NCBI GenBank assembly: GCA_033297205.1
Contig: MU859091.1
Span: forward strand, 62,001 to 126,000
DNA: 64,000 nucleotides
DNA from: Pseudoneurospora amorphoporcata
Taxonomy: Eukaryota; Ascomycota; Sordariomycetes; Sordariales; Sordariaceae
Reading direction: 5' to 3'
The position numbers were made by a program, and so were the translations under genes. Positions within the stretch are counted from its first letter, which is position 1. Each line of letters begins with the position of its first letter. Under the pieces are notes generated by a model that was not told the DNA's origin, ran no database searches, and saw only the letters and a list, made by a program, of their open reading frames with translations. Positions 33,201 through 46,151 of this stretch are shown here, in pieces.

Positions 33201-36200
33201 ACTGCGTGTCGCCTAGGTATTCATATACTCGGAAAGCTCGGGCTACCAATTGGTTTGATATTGTGAGGAAGTGGTATTTAGTCAGATGTTGCCCAAATCA
33301 GGCGAATTTGATGGTAGCCAGGCAAGTATGTACTTTGGTAGCTGCTTTGTAAAATCCATTATCTTCTTCCCGTGGAGACTCGTCTCTTTGTTCTGTGGAA
33401 ATTTGACATCAATCTCGGCAACAAGAACTCAAGGGACATGAAACGTCCTAGGTGTATATGGATTTCGTTTTTGTTTGGGAACGGGTAAATAATTAGACTT
33501 GCTTAGGTACCTAGTGTCATCGGTGTTTGGTGGTGTAGCTAGGAGTTATGTCTCACATGCTCACCGACGCCGTTGTTACCCGCACCCAAATAATGATGAT
33601 GTCTTGCCTTTTCGGGTTTTCGACAGAGTTGCTCTCCCACTCGTCTAGAGTTTGCAGCTTCGACACGATTGGTCTTTTAGTTGGCCAATCCGAGTGATTT
33701 AGCTTCCATTCTGTCTTGTTGTTTGGGCAATGCTAACTAGCTCCCAGATCGCTTTGTTAGCCAATCGCACATTTGTCGCGTGCCACGGCAGTTTGTATCA
33801 AAAGCCGTCAGCTGATGGGTGAAAAGGATCTTTTCTCCATTTGTTCTGTGAAAGCAAGGAAGCTTGGAATGGGGAATGATCGGCAATGTCGAGACGCAAC
33901 GCAACGGCGTTTTTGTCCGTTGGTGATTGGGAAACCGAACAGATCCATACATTCACGAAACAACCTGAGGAGCGGTAGATCTTCCGTGGAGGTATGTTTT
34001 AGAAGTCTCCGAAGCGGCTGTGTGTAATGCTTGTTCCAGGTGCTGATGGTGAACCATTAGCGGGAGGTGTCTCCGATTGAGATATTGGCCAAGTTCGCTA
34101 GGTCATCATGAGGAGTGACAGACTGATGGGTCGCGATATGAGACGTAGGAAGACATTGAAAGTCTCTGTCACGGATTCCCAACTTCATTGAGGTTTCGGT
34201 GCCGCGGATGTCGGGTATGTTCCTGGAGACCTAGGAAGTGTGCCCTGAAAGTGCAACCGGGCAATCTGGAGCTGGCGATCTCGGAGATTGTGGAGGTTCT
34301 GGGCTATCTCCCGACACACACAACCGTTGGGAACTGGTTTTTCATACCAAGACAAGACGCGATCTAGAAGTGTGTCGGCGAAACATTTGAACTGCCCGGT
34401 GTTACCATTCATCTTGCTTGCACACAAGCCGCGTTGTGCTTCCATATCGCGCGCATGCTCCAGGCCTTCCTTTGTCCCTTGCCGTTTCCGTATCCGTCGG
34501 TACACTTTGTACCGATTCAACGCCTTGGATAGCATGGTAGGCATGGGTAAGGGTCAGTGATGGTTGCCGTTGCAGTTGGCGGTCAGGGCGGTGTAGCGGC
34601 TTTCAATGCTGACAGCGCTCATTCCGGGTACGTATTTGATAAGAAAAAAAATAAGCCTTCGAAAGTCAATGCCCCTCCAAATGGCATGTCGTTTGATACT
34701 GACAGTTTCGTAATCTGGGCATTGCTATGCGCAGGGATCATGGCATCGATGTGTTTGCCGCTTTGAAAGATCGAGCCACGCGAAGTCAATGCCACCCTTG
34801 TCTTCCCCCTTGGGTCGCGTTTTGGGCAGCAAAGCGGAGGCGAACCACCAATGGACCTTGGGCCGGCTCCATTTTGCCTCGGATGTATTCCGTAACTTGG
34901 CGAACGAGGGTTTATATGAGGTTCTTGATGGCTTCTGACACCTTCAGTTACTGTAGAGAGTTTCAGAACTGAAATTTCCAAGGCTGCGAGTTGGGATGAT
35001 GTAGGAAAGGCTTGTTGAACAGGATTTTCTCCGACACCGCCTTGTAGTTGGAAGATAGTCTCTGCAAGGCCAGGGGAGGAGTTGAAATTCCGGGCACTGT
35101 CCTGTTAGCGCGGCAAAGTATTGTACTTGGTTGTCTTTACCGAATATGACCAAGGGAAGGATATCTGTAAACCTTTTCCCGTCGGCGATAGATGGGATGA
35201 ATGCTTTGCCCGTTTTAACGTATCCCACCAATGACTCTAAAGATGGTGTCGGATAGTCGATCGCTTGTCGTCACAGCGAGGATATACTTGCAAGAGCAGT
35301 GAGACGCTGACACGGAGGGCTTAGCCTCTCAGCCGCGCCTAACCTCCTCTAAATATACGACACAGTGCGCCCTTTTTGGTCCACCAGAGCCACCAGACCC
35401 GTGATCTTCGACAGCGGGTTTTGAGATTTTATATTGACAGTTTTCGGTGTAGCTGCTTCTCCGCAGGTTCTCGCGTAGCATGCGGACGGCTTCTAAGCAC
35501 TGCGTAAGCGCCCGTCAATAACCGATGAGATGGCTTGTCATGACCGCTTTGATAGGCTCTCCTCTGGCTGCCAGTATTTGACGTAGGTTCTTTGCATATC
35601 TAGCATGGAACCCTTAGGGCCTTGTGAGGAAGGTCAGGAAGCTACGGAGGAGAAGATAAGGAAGGGCGATTTTGTTTGGTATGTTCCAGGCTGTCGGGAC
35701 GCCAGTTCGAGAGGTTTGTTCGTTTGCCAAACTCCAGACGACTATGATTACAGGACCCTAGTGTAGACTGAACAGTTCCCGTCATGGCTCAACGGTGTGG
35801 CTCGCTTGTATGTTGGTCCCTTCGTCTGATCTTTTGGCAGATAGTGGGAGAGAGCTCCTGCATTTCGTCTTTTGTATAGTCCTCAAGCATCACAATGATG
35901 CAGTTGTGAGGCGGTGGGACATTGCTCCCCTATTATTGAAGACTGCCCTGAGTACTGTAGTCAGAGGGCACCTGACGTAATCAAAGTGCCGTTCTCTCCG
36001 AGGCTGATATCGGATGGGATATGTCGCATTTGTGAGGCCTTGCTCGCAATTGCTGTAACGGATTCGGGGTTGTACATGAAGCTGACTGAAGTGTAGTGGG
36101 TGTATTGGAGGTTGACAAAAGGTGAGGGGCTACCAGTCACGGTCAGAATGGTTCAATTCTCGGAGCCAAACAGCACAAACTCTCGACACAGTGAGAGCAG

Positions 36201-38049
36201 GCAGGCACTTCCGGTCTGTGACCATTGGGCCCAGTCCAGTTTCTGCCTAACAAAAAGCCGAGGCTTCACTTCCTATTCGAATTTGGAAAGGGCGTAGAAT
36301 GGGAAGAGGCCGGTGTGTGCCTTCTCTCGTTAGACGCGGTGCGGTCCTGCCCGCAGCATCAAGGTACCTTACCGCAGCACGTTTGCCTTTGTCCGCTTCC
36401 TGGACATGGAACCCACAGCCTGCCCGCAGTCCGGTCCATCCTACGGTCCCCGCAGTGTTGCCAGTTTCTTACCTAGGTCGTTGGGGAACTGCAAATCAGC
36501 AGATTTAATTGAAAGGCAAGCCTGCATTCTGAGACCTTTGGATGACAGTTGGACGTTGGCAAAGAAAAAAGGGCGCGCCCAGAAGCCACTCAACGCAACT
36601 CCGCCCTCGTCCGCCCAATGCCCTGGCAGGCCTGGGACGCCTGGGCCCTTGCTGTCCGACGGTGCTCCAGTCATTTTTCGCCATCTCACTCGCCTTGCAC
36701 TGTGTCCTGCTCATTGCCTGGCCCGCATTGTGGCACTGTGGATGGTGGTGGATCATGGGTCCTTCACTTCTTCAGTTCGCCAGCTGGGTGTCGCCAAGAC
36801 CACGCCCACCAGACCAAAAGAGTCGCGCGCTGGCTGGACCTGGCGAGCCTGGCTGGCACTTGGCGTTGGCGTCTCAAATCCTGCCAGTCCCCAGTCCCCA
36901 GGTCGGTTGGCTGCCCGCCCAGAAGTCCCAGTCGGTCCCCGTCACCAAACTGCCTCTTCCTCCTCCCTTCTCGCCGTCTCGTTTCCCTTTTCATCGCCCT
37001 TTCCCTCGCCCCCCGTCTCATCACCGACGACCTAAAACTCCCCGGCGCCGACGACGACGGTAAGAGAACATACCCCAACCACCAACACATTTTCTCTTCT
37101 TTTTTTCCCGCATGCTGCACCATACATCAACACCAAGCCCGTGTCCATCATCTGTCTGCTGCACGCTTCGTCTCGACTGCATTTTAACACATACCCGTAC
37201 AGATTGAGCTGCATTTCAGTCGCCCCCCGACACGCTCTCCAACATCACTAAGCAGCCTTCTTCGGCACGCACGCCCCTCTCGATTAATCATTAACAGCCT
37301 GGTCCCGACGACCCTCAAGCCCAGCATCCGGTCTGCAACGACCGTCTACAAAAGGAGAACACATCCCGCCGAAGAGTGAGTCAAAAATTCTATCATCATC
37401 TCTGTCAGACGGGTCGTCGTCCCCAACGAGCGAGGGAGGCTACTACAACGCAATTGTGGTGGTTCCACTCAGCTGCCGCCATGTATCGGTGAGCTGATTG
37501 TTGGCTCGGTTGCCAACGAATCTGCCCTTGCTGGCCGCCTTTGCTCACTGTCCACCTGGATGCACACCTTGGCCATTGGTCAACGACACCGACTTGGCAG
37601 GCTGCTCAACAGCTTCGACAACCTGCTTGGCATGATGACGGGAATGGCATCAATACAATCCTCACCAACAGTGTCGGCGTCGCAGAGGTCATTGTTGGAC
37701 GCGTTTGTGTCGACATGGCCCTGATGGGCAGTGGTACCATTGCCAACCATGCCCTCCAGGCGCTGTTCCAGGGCGATGCACGATGTGGACCTGTCTACTG
37801 AGGTCCCTGGAAATGTTGCCGTCATCATTCCAAATAGGCCACCTCTCGGATCAGTCGAACAACCTACCATGGCCGAGCCGGGCATGGACTCCCGCAGAAA
37901 CACCTGGGACGACACCGATCATATCTTGATAGCTCAACATTCGACATCATTACGTATGCGTGCCTTAATGACTCTTTTACTGACTGTTCTCCATCGGATA
38001 CAGTTACTGATCTTCTGGGATCCGTCTTTCTCCCCAAACAACCGCCAAC
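27267..38049. other. 10.8-kb interval without a recognisable gene
   Basis: This interval separates the divergent pal1 and ck-1a start codons. The first kilobase (27.3-28.8 kb) is GC-rich and pyrimidine-rich on the pal1 strand and is probably its promoter and leader. From about 29.7 to 36.2 kb the sampled lines are AT-richer (for example about 32 percent GC at 31561-31620 and 40 percent at 33121-33180) and AGGTACCT-like words recur. From 36.3 to 38.05 kb the DNA is GC-rich again and should be the ck-1a promoter and leader. Minus-strand fragments at 33.7-36.1 kb look like decayed coding DNA. Long non-coding RNA is possible but not shown. Confidence 0.5.
33700..36120 (-). pseudogene. Possible decayed coding fragments
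   Basis: On the minus strand several short frames read like protein but change frame or stop: MYNPESVTAIASKA with SDISLGENGTLIT (36110-35961, then a TGA), GYVKTGKAFIPSIADGK with LVIFGKDNQVQYF (35270-34944), ADTLLDRVLSWYEKPVPN (34544-34185), and VALRLDIADHSPFQAS (near 33900-33800). No family can be named, and no intron set joins them cleanly. They may be remnants of one or more inactivated genes, or chance frames in AT-rich DNA. Confidence 0.2.
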
Positions 38050-39397
38050 ATGACTACCATGGTACGCCTTTATCCGTCGATATCCCTCAAACGCTGAATG
38101 TTGCATCTTGCTAACTAAAAGGCTAGGATCTCCGCGTCGGTAACAAGTACCGGATCGGTCGCAAGATCGGCTCTGGCTCTTTCGGTGATATTTACCTCGG
38201 CACCAACATCATCTCCGGTGAAGAGATTGCCATCAAGCTCGAGAGCGTCAAGGCCAAGCATCCCCAGCTTGAGTATGAGGCCCGCGTCTACAAGTCTCTT
38301 GCCGGTGGCGTCGGCATCCCCTTCGTCCGCTGGTTCGGCACCGAGTGTGATTACAATGCCATGGTCCTTGATCTCCTTGGTCCCAGTTTGGAGGATCTGT
38401 TCAACTTCTGCAACCGCAAGTTTTCTCTGAAGACTGTCCTGTTGCTTGCCGATCAGCTCATCTCCCGCATCGAGTACATCCACGCCAAGTCGTTCATTCA
38501 CCGCGATATCAAGCCCGACAACTTCCTCATGGGTATTGGCAAGCGTGGCAACCAGGTCAATGTTATTGATTTTGGCCTTGCCAAGAAGTACAGAGATCCC
38601 AAGACTCACTTCCACATCCCTTACAGAGAGAACAAGAACCTCACTGGCACTGCCCGTTATGCCTCTATCAACACCCATCTTGGCGTCGAGCAGTCTCGCC
38701 GTGACGATATGGAGTCTCTCGGCTATGTCATGCTCTACTTCTGCCGCGGCTCACTCCCGTGGCAGGGTCTTAAGGCTGCCACCAAGAAGCAGAAGTATGA
38801 TCGTATCATGGAGAAGAAGATGACCACTCCCACCGAGGTCCTTTGCCGCGGCTTCCCCAACGAGTTTGCCATCTACCTCAACTACACTCGCTCGCTCCGC
38901 TTCGATGACAAGCCCGACTACAGCTATCTGCGCAAGATCTTCCGCGATCTCTTCGTCCGCGAGGGTTTCCAGTACGACTACGTCTTTGATTGGACCGTCT
39001 ACAAGTACCAGAAGAACGCCCAGGCTATCCAGCAGGCTGCTGGCAACTCTAGCCAGCCCCAGCCTGCGGATTCCAAGGAGGCGGCCCAAGCTGCTGCTCG
39101 TAAGGACCCTCAGCAGGCTCTGAGGAGCGGAACCAGGAAGCCCATGACCGGCGAGACACCTGAGACCAGCCGTGCCGTCGGCGGTAGCGACAGGATGTGA
39201 GTTTGCCAGCCTAGCCCTGCATTCCTAGTAAGGAATCTTATTTCCTTCGAGTTTGGTGTACCCAATAACGCTGGCCGGAGGTAGAATGCTGACATGATGG
39301 CTGACGTTCAGTTTGCGATAATAGGCTGCGCTCGGCTGCTAAAGGTCAAGGCGCTGGCTCCGGACATGTGGCCGGCAGGTATCGTCCTATGGAATGA
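38050..39397 (+). CDS. ck-1a: Casein kinase I (CK-1a)
   Basis: Three exons, 38050-38061 (only 12 nt, MTTM), 38127-39196 and 39325-39397, give 384 residues. The kinase domain (about 9-280) is complete: GSGSFGDIYLG, AIKLE, HRDIKPDNFLMG, DFGLAKKYRDP, and the CK1-specific TGTARYASINTHLG in place of APE. After residue 295 a Gln/Ala-rich tail ends in RSAAKGQGAGSG...YRPME. The sequence matches Neurospora CK-1a as I remember it, the orthologue of fission-yeast Hhp1/2 and Drosophila DBT. That kinase phosphorylates the clock protein FRQ and the White Collar Complex and is essential. CK1 tails are autophosphorylated and inhibitory. Retaining the second intron would stop translation at the same Met (ATG TGA), giving a kinase 23 residues shorter. 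The gene has a long GC-rich upstream region. Confidence 0.93.
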
Positions 39398-40902
39398 GAC
39401 CGCGGATGCTCGCACATGGTATCTACTTGGAACATTATCTTCGGCGGGTTGTTGGAGTAGCAGATTGCGCATCGGTCAAATGGTTTGATTCCTGCACCCG
39501 CCTCTCAGTCACCCATGTCACCGAGAGTTTGGATGAAGTGGAAGCGGATGGCTGTACCTGGCCAGCGCCAACGACCGAAGCATCTCCTCGACCAACCAGA
39601 CGGATTACTTGCGACAGATTGCTTCTCTTCGTTCTTCGACATCTCTATCAGTTACTGCCCTTATTCATGGCTCGGACGGTTCTTCGGTTCATGGCAGCAA
39701 TGCAGCTCGATTCCCAGTCGATACTGTTACGCTGTTGTTTGACCGGGGACCTTACGAACGGCATGCCCAGTATCTCGGATTTCCGGGGTGCTGAAGTTGG
39801 AGACCTTGGCCTTTCTACGGGTTGAGGTTCAAAATGCCATCGGAATTGCAGCAGCGGTCACGAGATACGGCTTGATCGAGACGGGTCATTCATGGCAAAA
39901 GTCTCATTCGAGCCATGTCGTTGCGAGATAACAATAAGCATCTTCCCAGTCGGCATCCCGTTTCCCATTGTTTTGTTTTCGTTTACTGTTATGCACGATT
40001 TCCTTTTGGTGTGTCATTTCTCTCGCATCGGGTCTCGCTTGTGGGGAGGCATTAGGGGACGAAGCGTTACACCTTTGTGCGAAAGTCATATACATCACTC
40101 GTTGGTCAGTTGGTATTAGCTTGGTATCATGTAGCAGAGTTCAGGTCACGGGATGGTTATTGGTCCATGGCATCCATGTGCCCAAGATTCCGCCCAGTCG
40201 ACGGAGATCCGTGACGCGGCTACTGCCCAGTGACACGGCGGGGTCTTGTCAACTGAGATCGGCTGGATGCTTTAGGTTGGGCAAGCAAAGATAGCCTCTC
40301 AGCTCCGTTTGAAGATTCCTGGAATGGCTCTCCTTTACGACACGACGGATATGCCTTCACGACTTCGTACCCAAACCGACAATTTCACGAGCAACGCATA
40401 TGGAGAAGGGCACCATCTAGCCGCGATGTTTTCGTGGGAGAGCTTTGACCTTGGGATATTCCGGGGAACTGGCTGACATCATGGACACAAGACGGAAACG
40501 ACTGGTATTCACCACATGGGAAGAGTTTGGGCAACGTAGAATTCAAGCTAGTTCTCCTAATACAGTTTTCATATCTTTAACGCTTTTGGACTGTCGCCGA
40601 CGTTGTGTCAGTGTGCTTATACCTTCCATGAGGAAGATAATCGTGCCGGTCTGCCTTTATCTGATCTAATTCTTTGTCCAAATGGGGTTATGAATTGTAC
40701 GTTAAGTTGTGCTGGTGAAGCCACAGACTGCTCAGCCTTGATTACCAGCATGCGTGTACGGGCTGGCCGAATTGGCCCAAGAAAAGCAAAACAGCGGTGT
40801 CTGGATGACGCTGTACTACCTACCTCACACCTCTGGCCCAATCACAACATTTTAAATCTTACCATGGCATGAGGGCATGTGTGCCGTGGTGATGCAAACA
40901 TG

Positions 40903-40935
<33 letters not shown>

Positions 40936-41672
40936 ATAATCGGATATAAAGAAGATGCAGCACTTCGTATGGTTTTCGGCTTCTGAATGTACCTGCCCCG
41001 GATGCAATTGTTATTCATATAGTATTCTAGCCTGCTTTAACCTTGCAGCACTTCAAGACAAGTGCTCTGCTCAGCCACACTATCGCCGGAGCTATCCAAT
41101 TGTGTAATATTTCAAGACTCAAAGAAACCTCAACACTTCGACTCAAGAACTCGGAGGCCTTCCTCGAAAACCTACGCCAAGGGAATCCCTATTTCGTCCC
41201 GCCAATTGGATCGTCGGATCTGACTGAACTTTCGTCTCGTCTTGGATCACCGAACGGCACTGCAGCAGGGTATCGAGACAGTTTGTCCCAGCCAAGCCAC
41301 GCTCGGAACCCCACTTGACGATACCTACCTCGACAACTTTTGGATCAGCCGATATATGACAAAGAAGTTTAACCTTTCCGTGCGCAACATAACGTAAACG
41401 CAGCGTACAATTTACTCACGAGACATTTATTGTGCTCCGGAGGACTCGGTTCTGGACTTGACTTTTGGTGCACATTGATCGATCGAACATACATATACAT
41501 CGAGGTTACGTATGCTATTCGGGGCGCTTTTCTCCAACAACTGACAGCTGCACCATCTTTCAACTTGTGAAAACTGGACCACCAACAACAAACCCGCATT
41601 ACGCCACGGGCACAAATAACACTCACAGTCACAGCGATAGGCGCGTCTCCGCGACCCTCCGCGATCGCGAAA
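39398..41672. other. Intergenic region
   Basis: About 2.3 kb between ck-1a and the 5-phosphatase gene, both on the plus strand. It holds the ck-1a 3' end and the next promoter, plus an A31 tract at 40903-40933. Only unconvincing short frames are seen. Confidence 0.45.
40903..40933. repeat. 31-nt poly(A) tract
   Basis: An uninterrupted A run in intergenic DNA. It is not preceded by a recognisable retroelement or gene copy. Confidence 0.92.
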
Positions 41673-43380
41673 ATGACGCCCTCAACCATCGACCTCTTCA
41701 TCCTCACTTTCAACTGTGCAAAGAACCTCATCAATGTCGCGGTCTGGGCTGCGCACTTGAAGGCGGCGCTGTCGGCGCAAGGTGCTGCCAGGAAGGGGAC
41801 TGGAAATGGGAATGCGTTGCCAGATGTAGTTGTTTTGTGAGTAATCTCTCTGCCCAAAGTGATGTAATGACATTTGCTCACCATTGATATCCAGCTCTCT
41901 CCAAGAAGTAGCACCCCTAGCTTATTCCTTCATCGGCCCTTACTTTTTGAACCCATACTACGCCCGGTACGCTGAGGCGCTCAACCTCGCGGCTGGGCAG
42001 CTGCTTGACCAGGCCGACGATAATTACGGGACAAGCACTAGCAGTAATGGTGCCGTTAGTAATGGTGGTGACCCATACACCCTCGTCCGGGCCAAAAACG
42101 TAGGGATGACAGCTATCCTGCTCTTCGCCCGCGACCCCTCCAAGATCAAGCAGATCGAAGAAGCAGAGTGTGGATTTGGTGCTGCGGACATGGGCAACAA
42201 GGGCGCGGTAGGGTTGCGGGTTACTTGGAGCGATGGCAAGGACACGACGATATCGACGGGAGAACCAAAGACGACGGAACTCACCTTTGTGGCGACACAC
42301 CTGGCTGCGATGGAATGGAACCTCAAGAAGCGCAACGCCAACTGGCGCAGCATCGTGTCTGGTCTGACGTTTGCTAATCCGCGTGAGGTTTTGCCCAAGG
42401 GCGAGTTTCCAGCTGAGAGCCGGGCAGCGAGGGCGACGCCGGATAGGTCGGGGGCGGGGGACATCGCGCCTGATACTACTACTCAGCAGGACAGCAGCAG
42501 CTCAGCCGACGCCGACGATGACCTTGCCTACGGAGACGATCATGATTCCGACGCCCAACCCCTTCTAAGCTCAAGCAATTCCCAATTCAAATCCAAACAT
42601 GCCTCCGCCCTTCAATCCATCTCCATCTTCAAACCATCCTCCCATCTCTTCCTAGCCGGCGACCTCAACTACCGCATCAACACCACCACCCCCCCTCCGC
42701 TGGCCACCTACCCCTCCTTCGACCCTTCCTCCCCCAACCATTTTCCGAATTTCCTTCCGCGAGACCAACTGACCCAAGAACGGGAAGCGGGCCGGACAAT
42801 GAACGGCCTTTCGGAAGCCCCCATCACCTTCGGGCCGACGTATAAATACGACGTCCACCCCGTTAAAGGGGAGGCAGTTAATGAGGAGGCTGTCAACAGG
42901 GGGGATATGGTGAACGGGGTTCCTGAAGTACCGTGGCGGTTCGCGAGCCATCGCTGGCCGGGCTGGTGTGATCGGGTTTTGTATCTGGATGTGCCTGGTT
43001 GGGTTCGCGAGAAGAACAGCAGAGGAGTGGAGGTGGAAGCCTACGACTCCCTACCCGTCATAGAGACGTCGGATCACCGACCTGTATTCTTCAGGGCTAG
43101 TGTCCCGGTTTTGGGGAAGGATGAGATGAGGCCGCCCTTACCAACGGAGGGTGGGGATCTGACGGTGGTGCAAAAAGAAGAAGAATGGAGAAAGGATCCC
43201 AGGGTGTCGATACCAGTCGTTGTGGATGTGCAAGCTTGGGAGAGGAGGGCGGCGGCCAGGAAGAAGGAGGAGATGGTGGGGTGGACGGCACTCTTTTGGA
43301 GTACCAAGGAGGGAGCGCTGGTGTTGGCTACGTTGTTAGTTATAGGTGTTGGGAGCTGGTGGTTTTTTCGGGATTGGTAG
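41673..43380 (+). CDS. Tail-anchored inositol polyphosphate 5-phosphatase (Inp54-like)
   Basis: Two exons, 41673-41836 and 41895-43380, give 549 residues. The endonuclease/exonuclease/phosphatase fold motifs are in order: LTFNCAKN near 10, FSLQEVAP near 55, NKGAVGLRVTW near 155, FVATHLAAMEWN near 190, LAGDLNYRI near 310, PGWCDRVLY near 412 and the catalytic SDHRPV near 446. The C-terminus has a hydrophobic segment (ALVLATLLVIGVGSWWFF) followed by RDW, a tail anchor. This layout matches yeast Inp54, which removes the 5-phosphate from PI(4,5)P2 at the ER. Inp54 is about 380 residues; the extra length here is an Asp/Ser-rich insertion (about 215-285) and a Pro-rich one. The intron join DVVVF/SLQEV restores the second motif. 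The membrane is inferred to be ER. Confidence 0.85.
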
Positions 43381-46151
43381 AGGAGGCAGGGTTGATGATG
43401 ATGGTTATGATAGATGGGATGGATGGGATTGCACAGGCGGTTTCTTGGGGTTGGATTTTCTTGGATACAGGTTACGAGCGTCTTAATTGCTATGGTCATC
43501 CTAATTGTTTCTGAGAGGAGGATATACCTACTATACGCTTTTCCGGGTTTGATGGACAGAGGTTGTCATTCTTGCAAAAGATGATAGATTTCCCCGCTTC
43601 AAGGCCTTGCATACCTCTCAATGTTTTACCTCGCTGTTGTTAACATCTCTTCCTTCAACACGACCGCCACACCGGAAACATGAGGTGATCGGATATCGTG
43701 GCTTTGTGGGTAAGGGGAGTTTTGAGTTACAGGTGCTTTAAAGTTCTGGACCATTCAAGTCACCGGACGAGCGCGAACAAAGTCCATCTTGAGCACGAGA
43801 TGCCAAGAAATTGACTCTGCTGTTAGACATTTTTTTTTTCCCCCATTGAGAGCATCGCGACCTTTTGCTCCTCCCGTTCTTTGATTGTGTGTTGGATATC
43901 GCCTTCTGGGCTTGTAAAAAGTTCTTGGCACTTGGCGGACAGCCCCGAAGAGTACCGGAGATTGACGGCTTATTATTACCAACACGGCCAACGAGTTGTT
44001 ATCACACGCACGATACAAAACCGACTTTACCTCGGACTGTGCGGTTCAATCTGTATGAGGGAATGATACGACGAGATTCCCCGTTTTGGCAAGTCACCAC
44101 GCATGTCATGGTGCTTTAGGTAAGCTCCGCAGCTATCATTTGGAGAAGACCCTGGAGATCCGTTCGGCGCAATGTGTCACAGCGTTTAGCCTGGAGATTT
44201 CAGGTACGGTGCTGCTTCCCTTCCATCCCACTTATGGCAGCATGTGACCTTCGGACGGAAAGTCCAAGGCAAGCACAAACGGGAAGGACAGGTACAGGTT
44301 CACAGGCGTTTAAACGGTCACGAACAGGAACATGGCAGCCGCCACTCTGACGTTCCCGTTGGATCCATAGAGGTAAGGTATCTTCCATTTGATTTGGTTT
44401 CTTACCTATTTTTCAGCCCTGTCCAATGGTAACAGGTGCTTCAAGTAAACTGATTTGTGTTTGGGTATATTCACACGACTACGTCGTGCAAACGAAAACT
44501 ATCGAGATGGACATCGACAATCCCTGTATCTTTCTGTACACTGACGCAGTGCAAGATCCAATGGAGACGTGGGCTCCTCTTTGGGCTGCGTGAAGAAACC
44601 CCGCCGCAATTACGATTAAAACCGAGTCGTGCGGCTGTTTTAGACGCTCCTGGCCAGAGAATCCCTTGACAATTACGCTACGGGAATATCAACCACCGTC
44701 GAACCGGTTCTTTCCTAGATTGAAATTGCCCTAAACCAATCCTTCACGATGTAGCATTGGCATGAAATCGGAACTTGGTGATAGAACCTAGTTGAAAGGT
44801 CTGTGTTTCCTAACTGGTCTCCGACTGCTCAGTGTACCGCGCATCGCCGTATCTGTTAATGTATTTTTCCTTCTCACCGTTCCTCAATCCGAACTCACCT
44901 GCTCTGCAACCTCTTGTGACAAGAAAAGAAAACACCCTCACAGGGCAGAAAAAAGAAAAAAGAAAACGCGGGCCGCCCTCTTACAAATTCAGCCTTCGTC
45001 AAGTTCCGGGTCCCGTCTCGGATTGTAAAAGACGTGATTCGCTGTGATTCGCCGCCGGTGGGTCCGTCTTGCCCAGAAACCGTCTTCAGGGCGCCATTCA
45101 AGGCAATCCAGGTCCACGAGATGTCGCGCAGGAACTGGGGTCTTGCAGAAACCAACGTCATCCCCGCCGCCCTCCTCGTTCCTACAACAATGCCCACACT
45201 GCCCGCAATGCCATAATATCCCCCCACTGTGAAGCGCGTGAATCACTGCAGAGTGCACAGGGAGGAGTCTCTTTTATCCTCATCCACTGGAAGATCGGTT
45301 GGAGGTACGGTTAAATAAAGGCAAGGTAGTGTAGGCATTCGAAGTCGAGATGGTGAAGCAATGCATTGCGAGCGTTGTCTGTTCACACCGTTCATACTAC
45401 CCATGCCAACGGGCCTTTGATTCATTCCTGCTTTAGTCTCCGCGATTATCAGTTCCCAGCTTCGTTCCGTTTTCTATATTGCCCTGCTCTTCGTCACTGA
45501 TATGCCGCTGCCGTGGGCCGGATCGGACCCGACTTCTACCCGAGAAACAACTTGTCAAAAACCCCGCGATAGCGCAACGACTTTTCCCGTCCTTGAACTC
45601 TATCCCCAACTTTTCAACTTTGCGCCCGCCCCAGCACAGCACTGCAACGATCTGCCATTGACTTTGCCCGACATTACAACTAGCGTGTGGCCCACAGCAA
45701 TATGATCTCGACACACACATAGACGTAGTCTAGACACTCGACAACTTTAGCCCCTGGCGCTTGCTGCCGACCGCAGACACCAACATACCTCTTTTCTGCT
45801 GTATATCCCGTCCTGACTTCGTCTGATCCGCCCTCTTTGAACGGTTACGGTCCTGGATTTTTCCCTTCGGCCCTTCTTCCGCCCCTGTCAGACTCGCATA
45901 ATCTGGGCGGCTTGATACCGAGTACTGCTATCACCTGTCTCGGGAGGGAGAAACATCACGAACGGAACAGCAACCTTGGCCACGGCACTTTTTACTTTAC
46001 CCCTCGCCTTACCTTTCCACCTCCACGGTCCGCCTCAAATACAGCCACCATAGGGACACTTGTCGATACCCACGATTGCCTCCTTTTGGACGAATCCAAC
46101 AGCCGAAACATAGCTGCCGCTTTCCAGATCACTCACTGGTCTGGATCCAAC
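43381..46151. other. Intergenic region and long leader of the PKA gene
   Basis: About 2.8 kb between the 5-phosphatase stop and the PKA start. The frame of the PKA first exon stays open upstream to about 45837 but has no ATG in good context, so this part is probably 5' leader. No other gene is seen. Confidence 0.45.

Noticed and set aside
40903..40933. Poly(A) tract as the end of a LINE or processed pseudogene
   Set aside because: No coding remnant or target-site duplication is visible beside it; a simple homopolymer expansion is enough.
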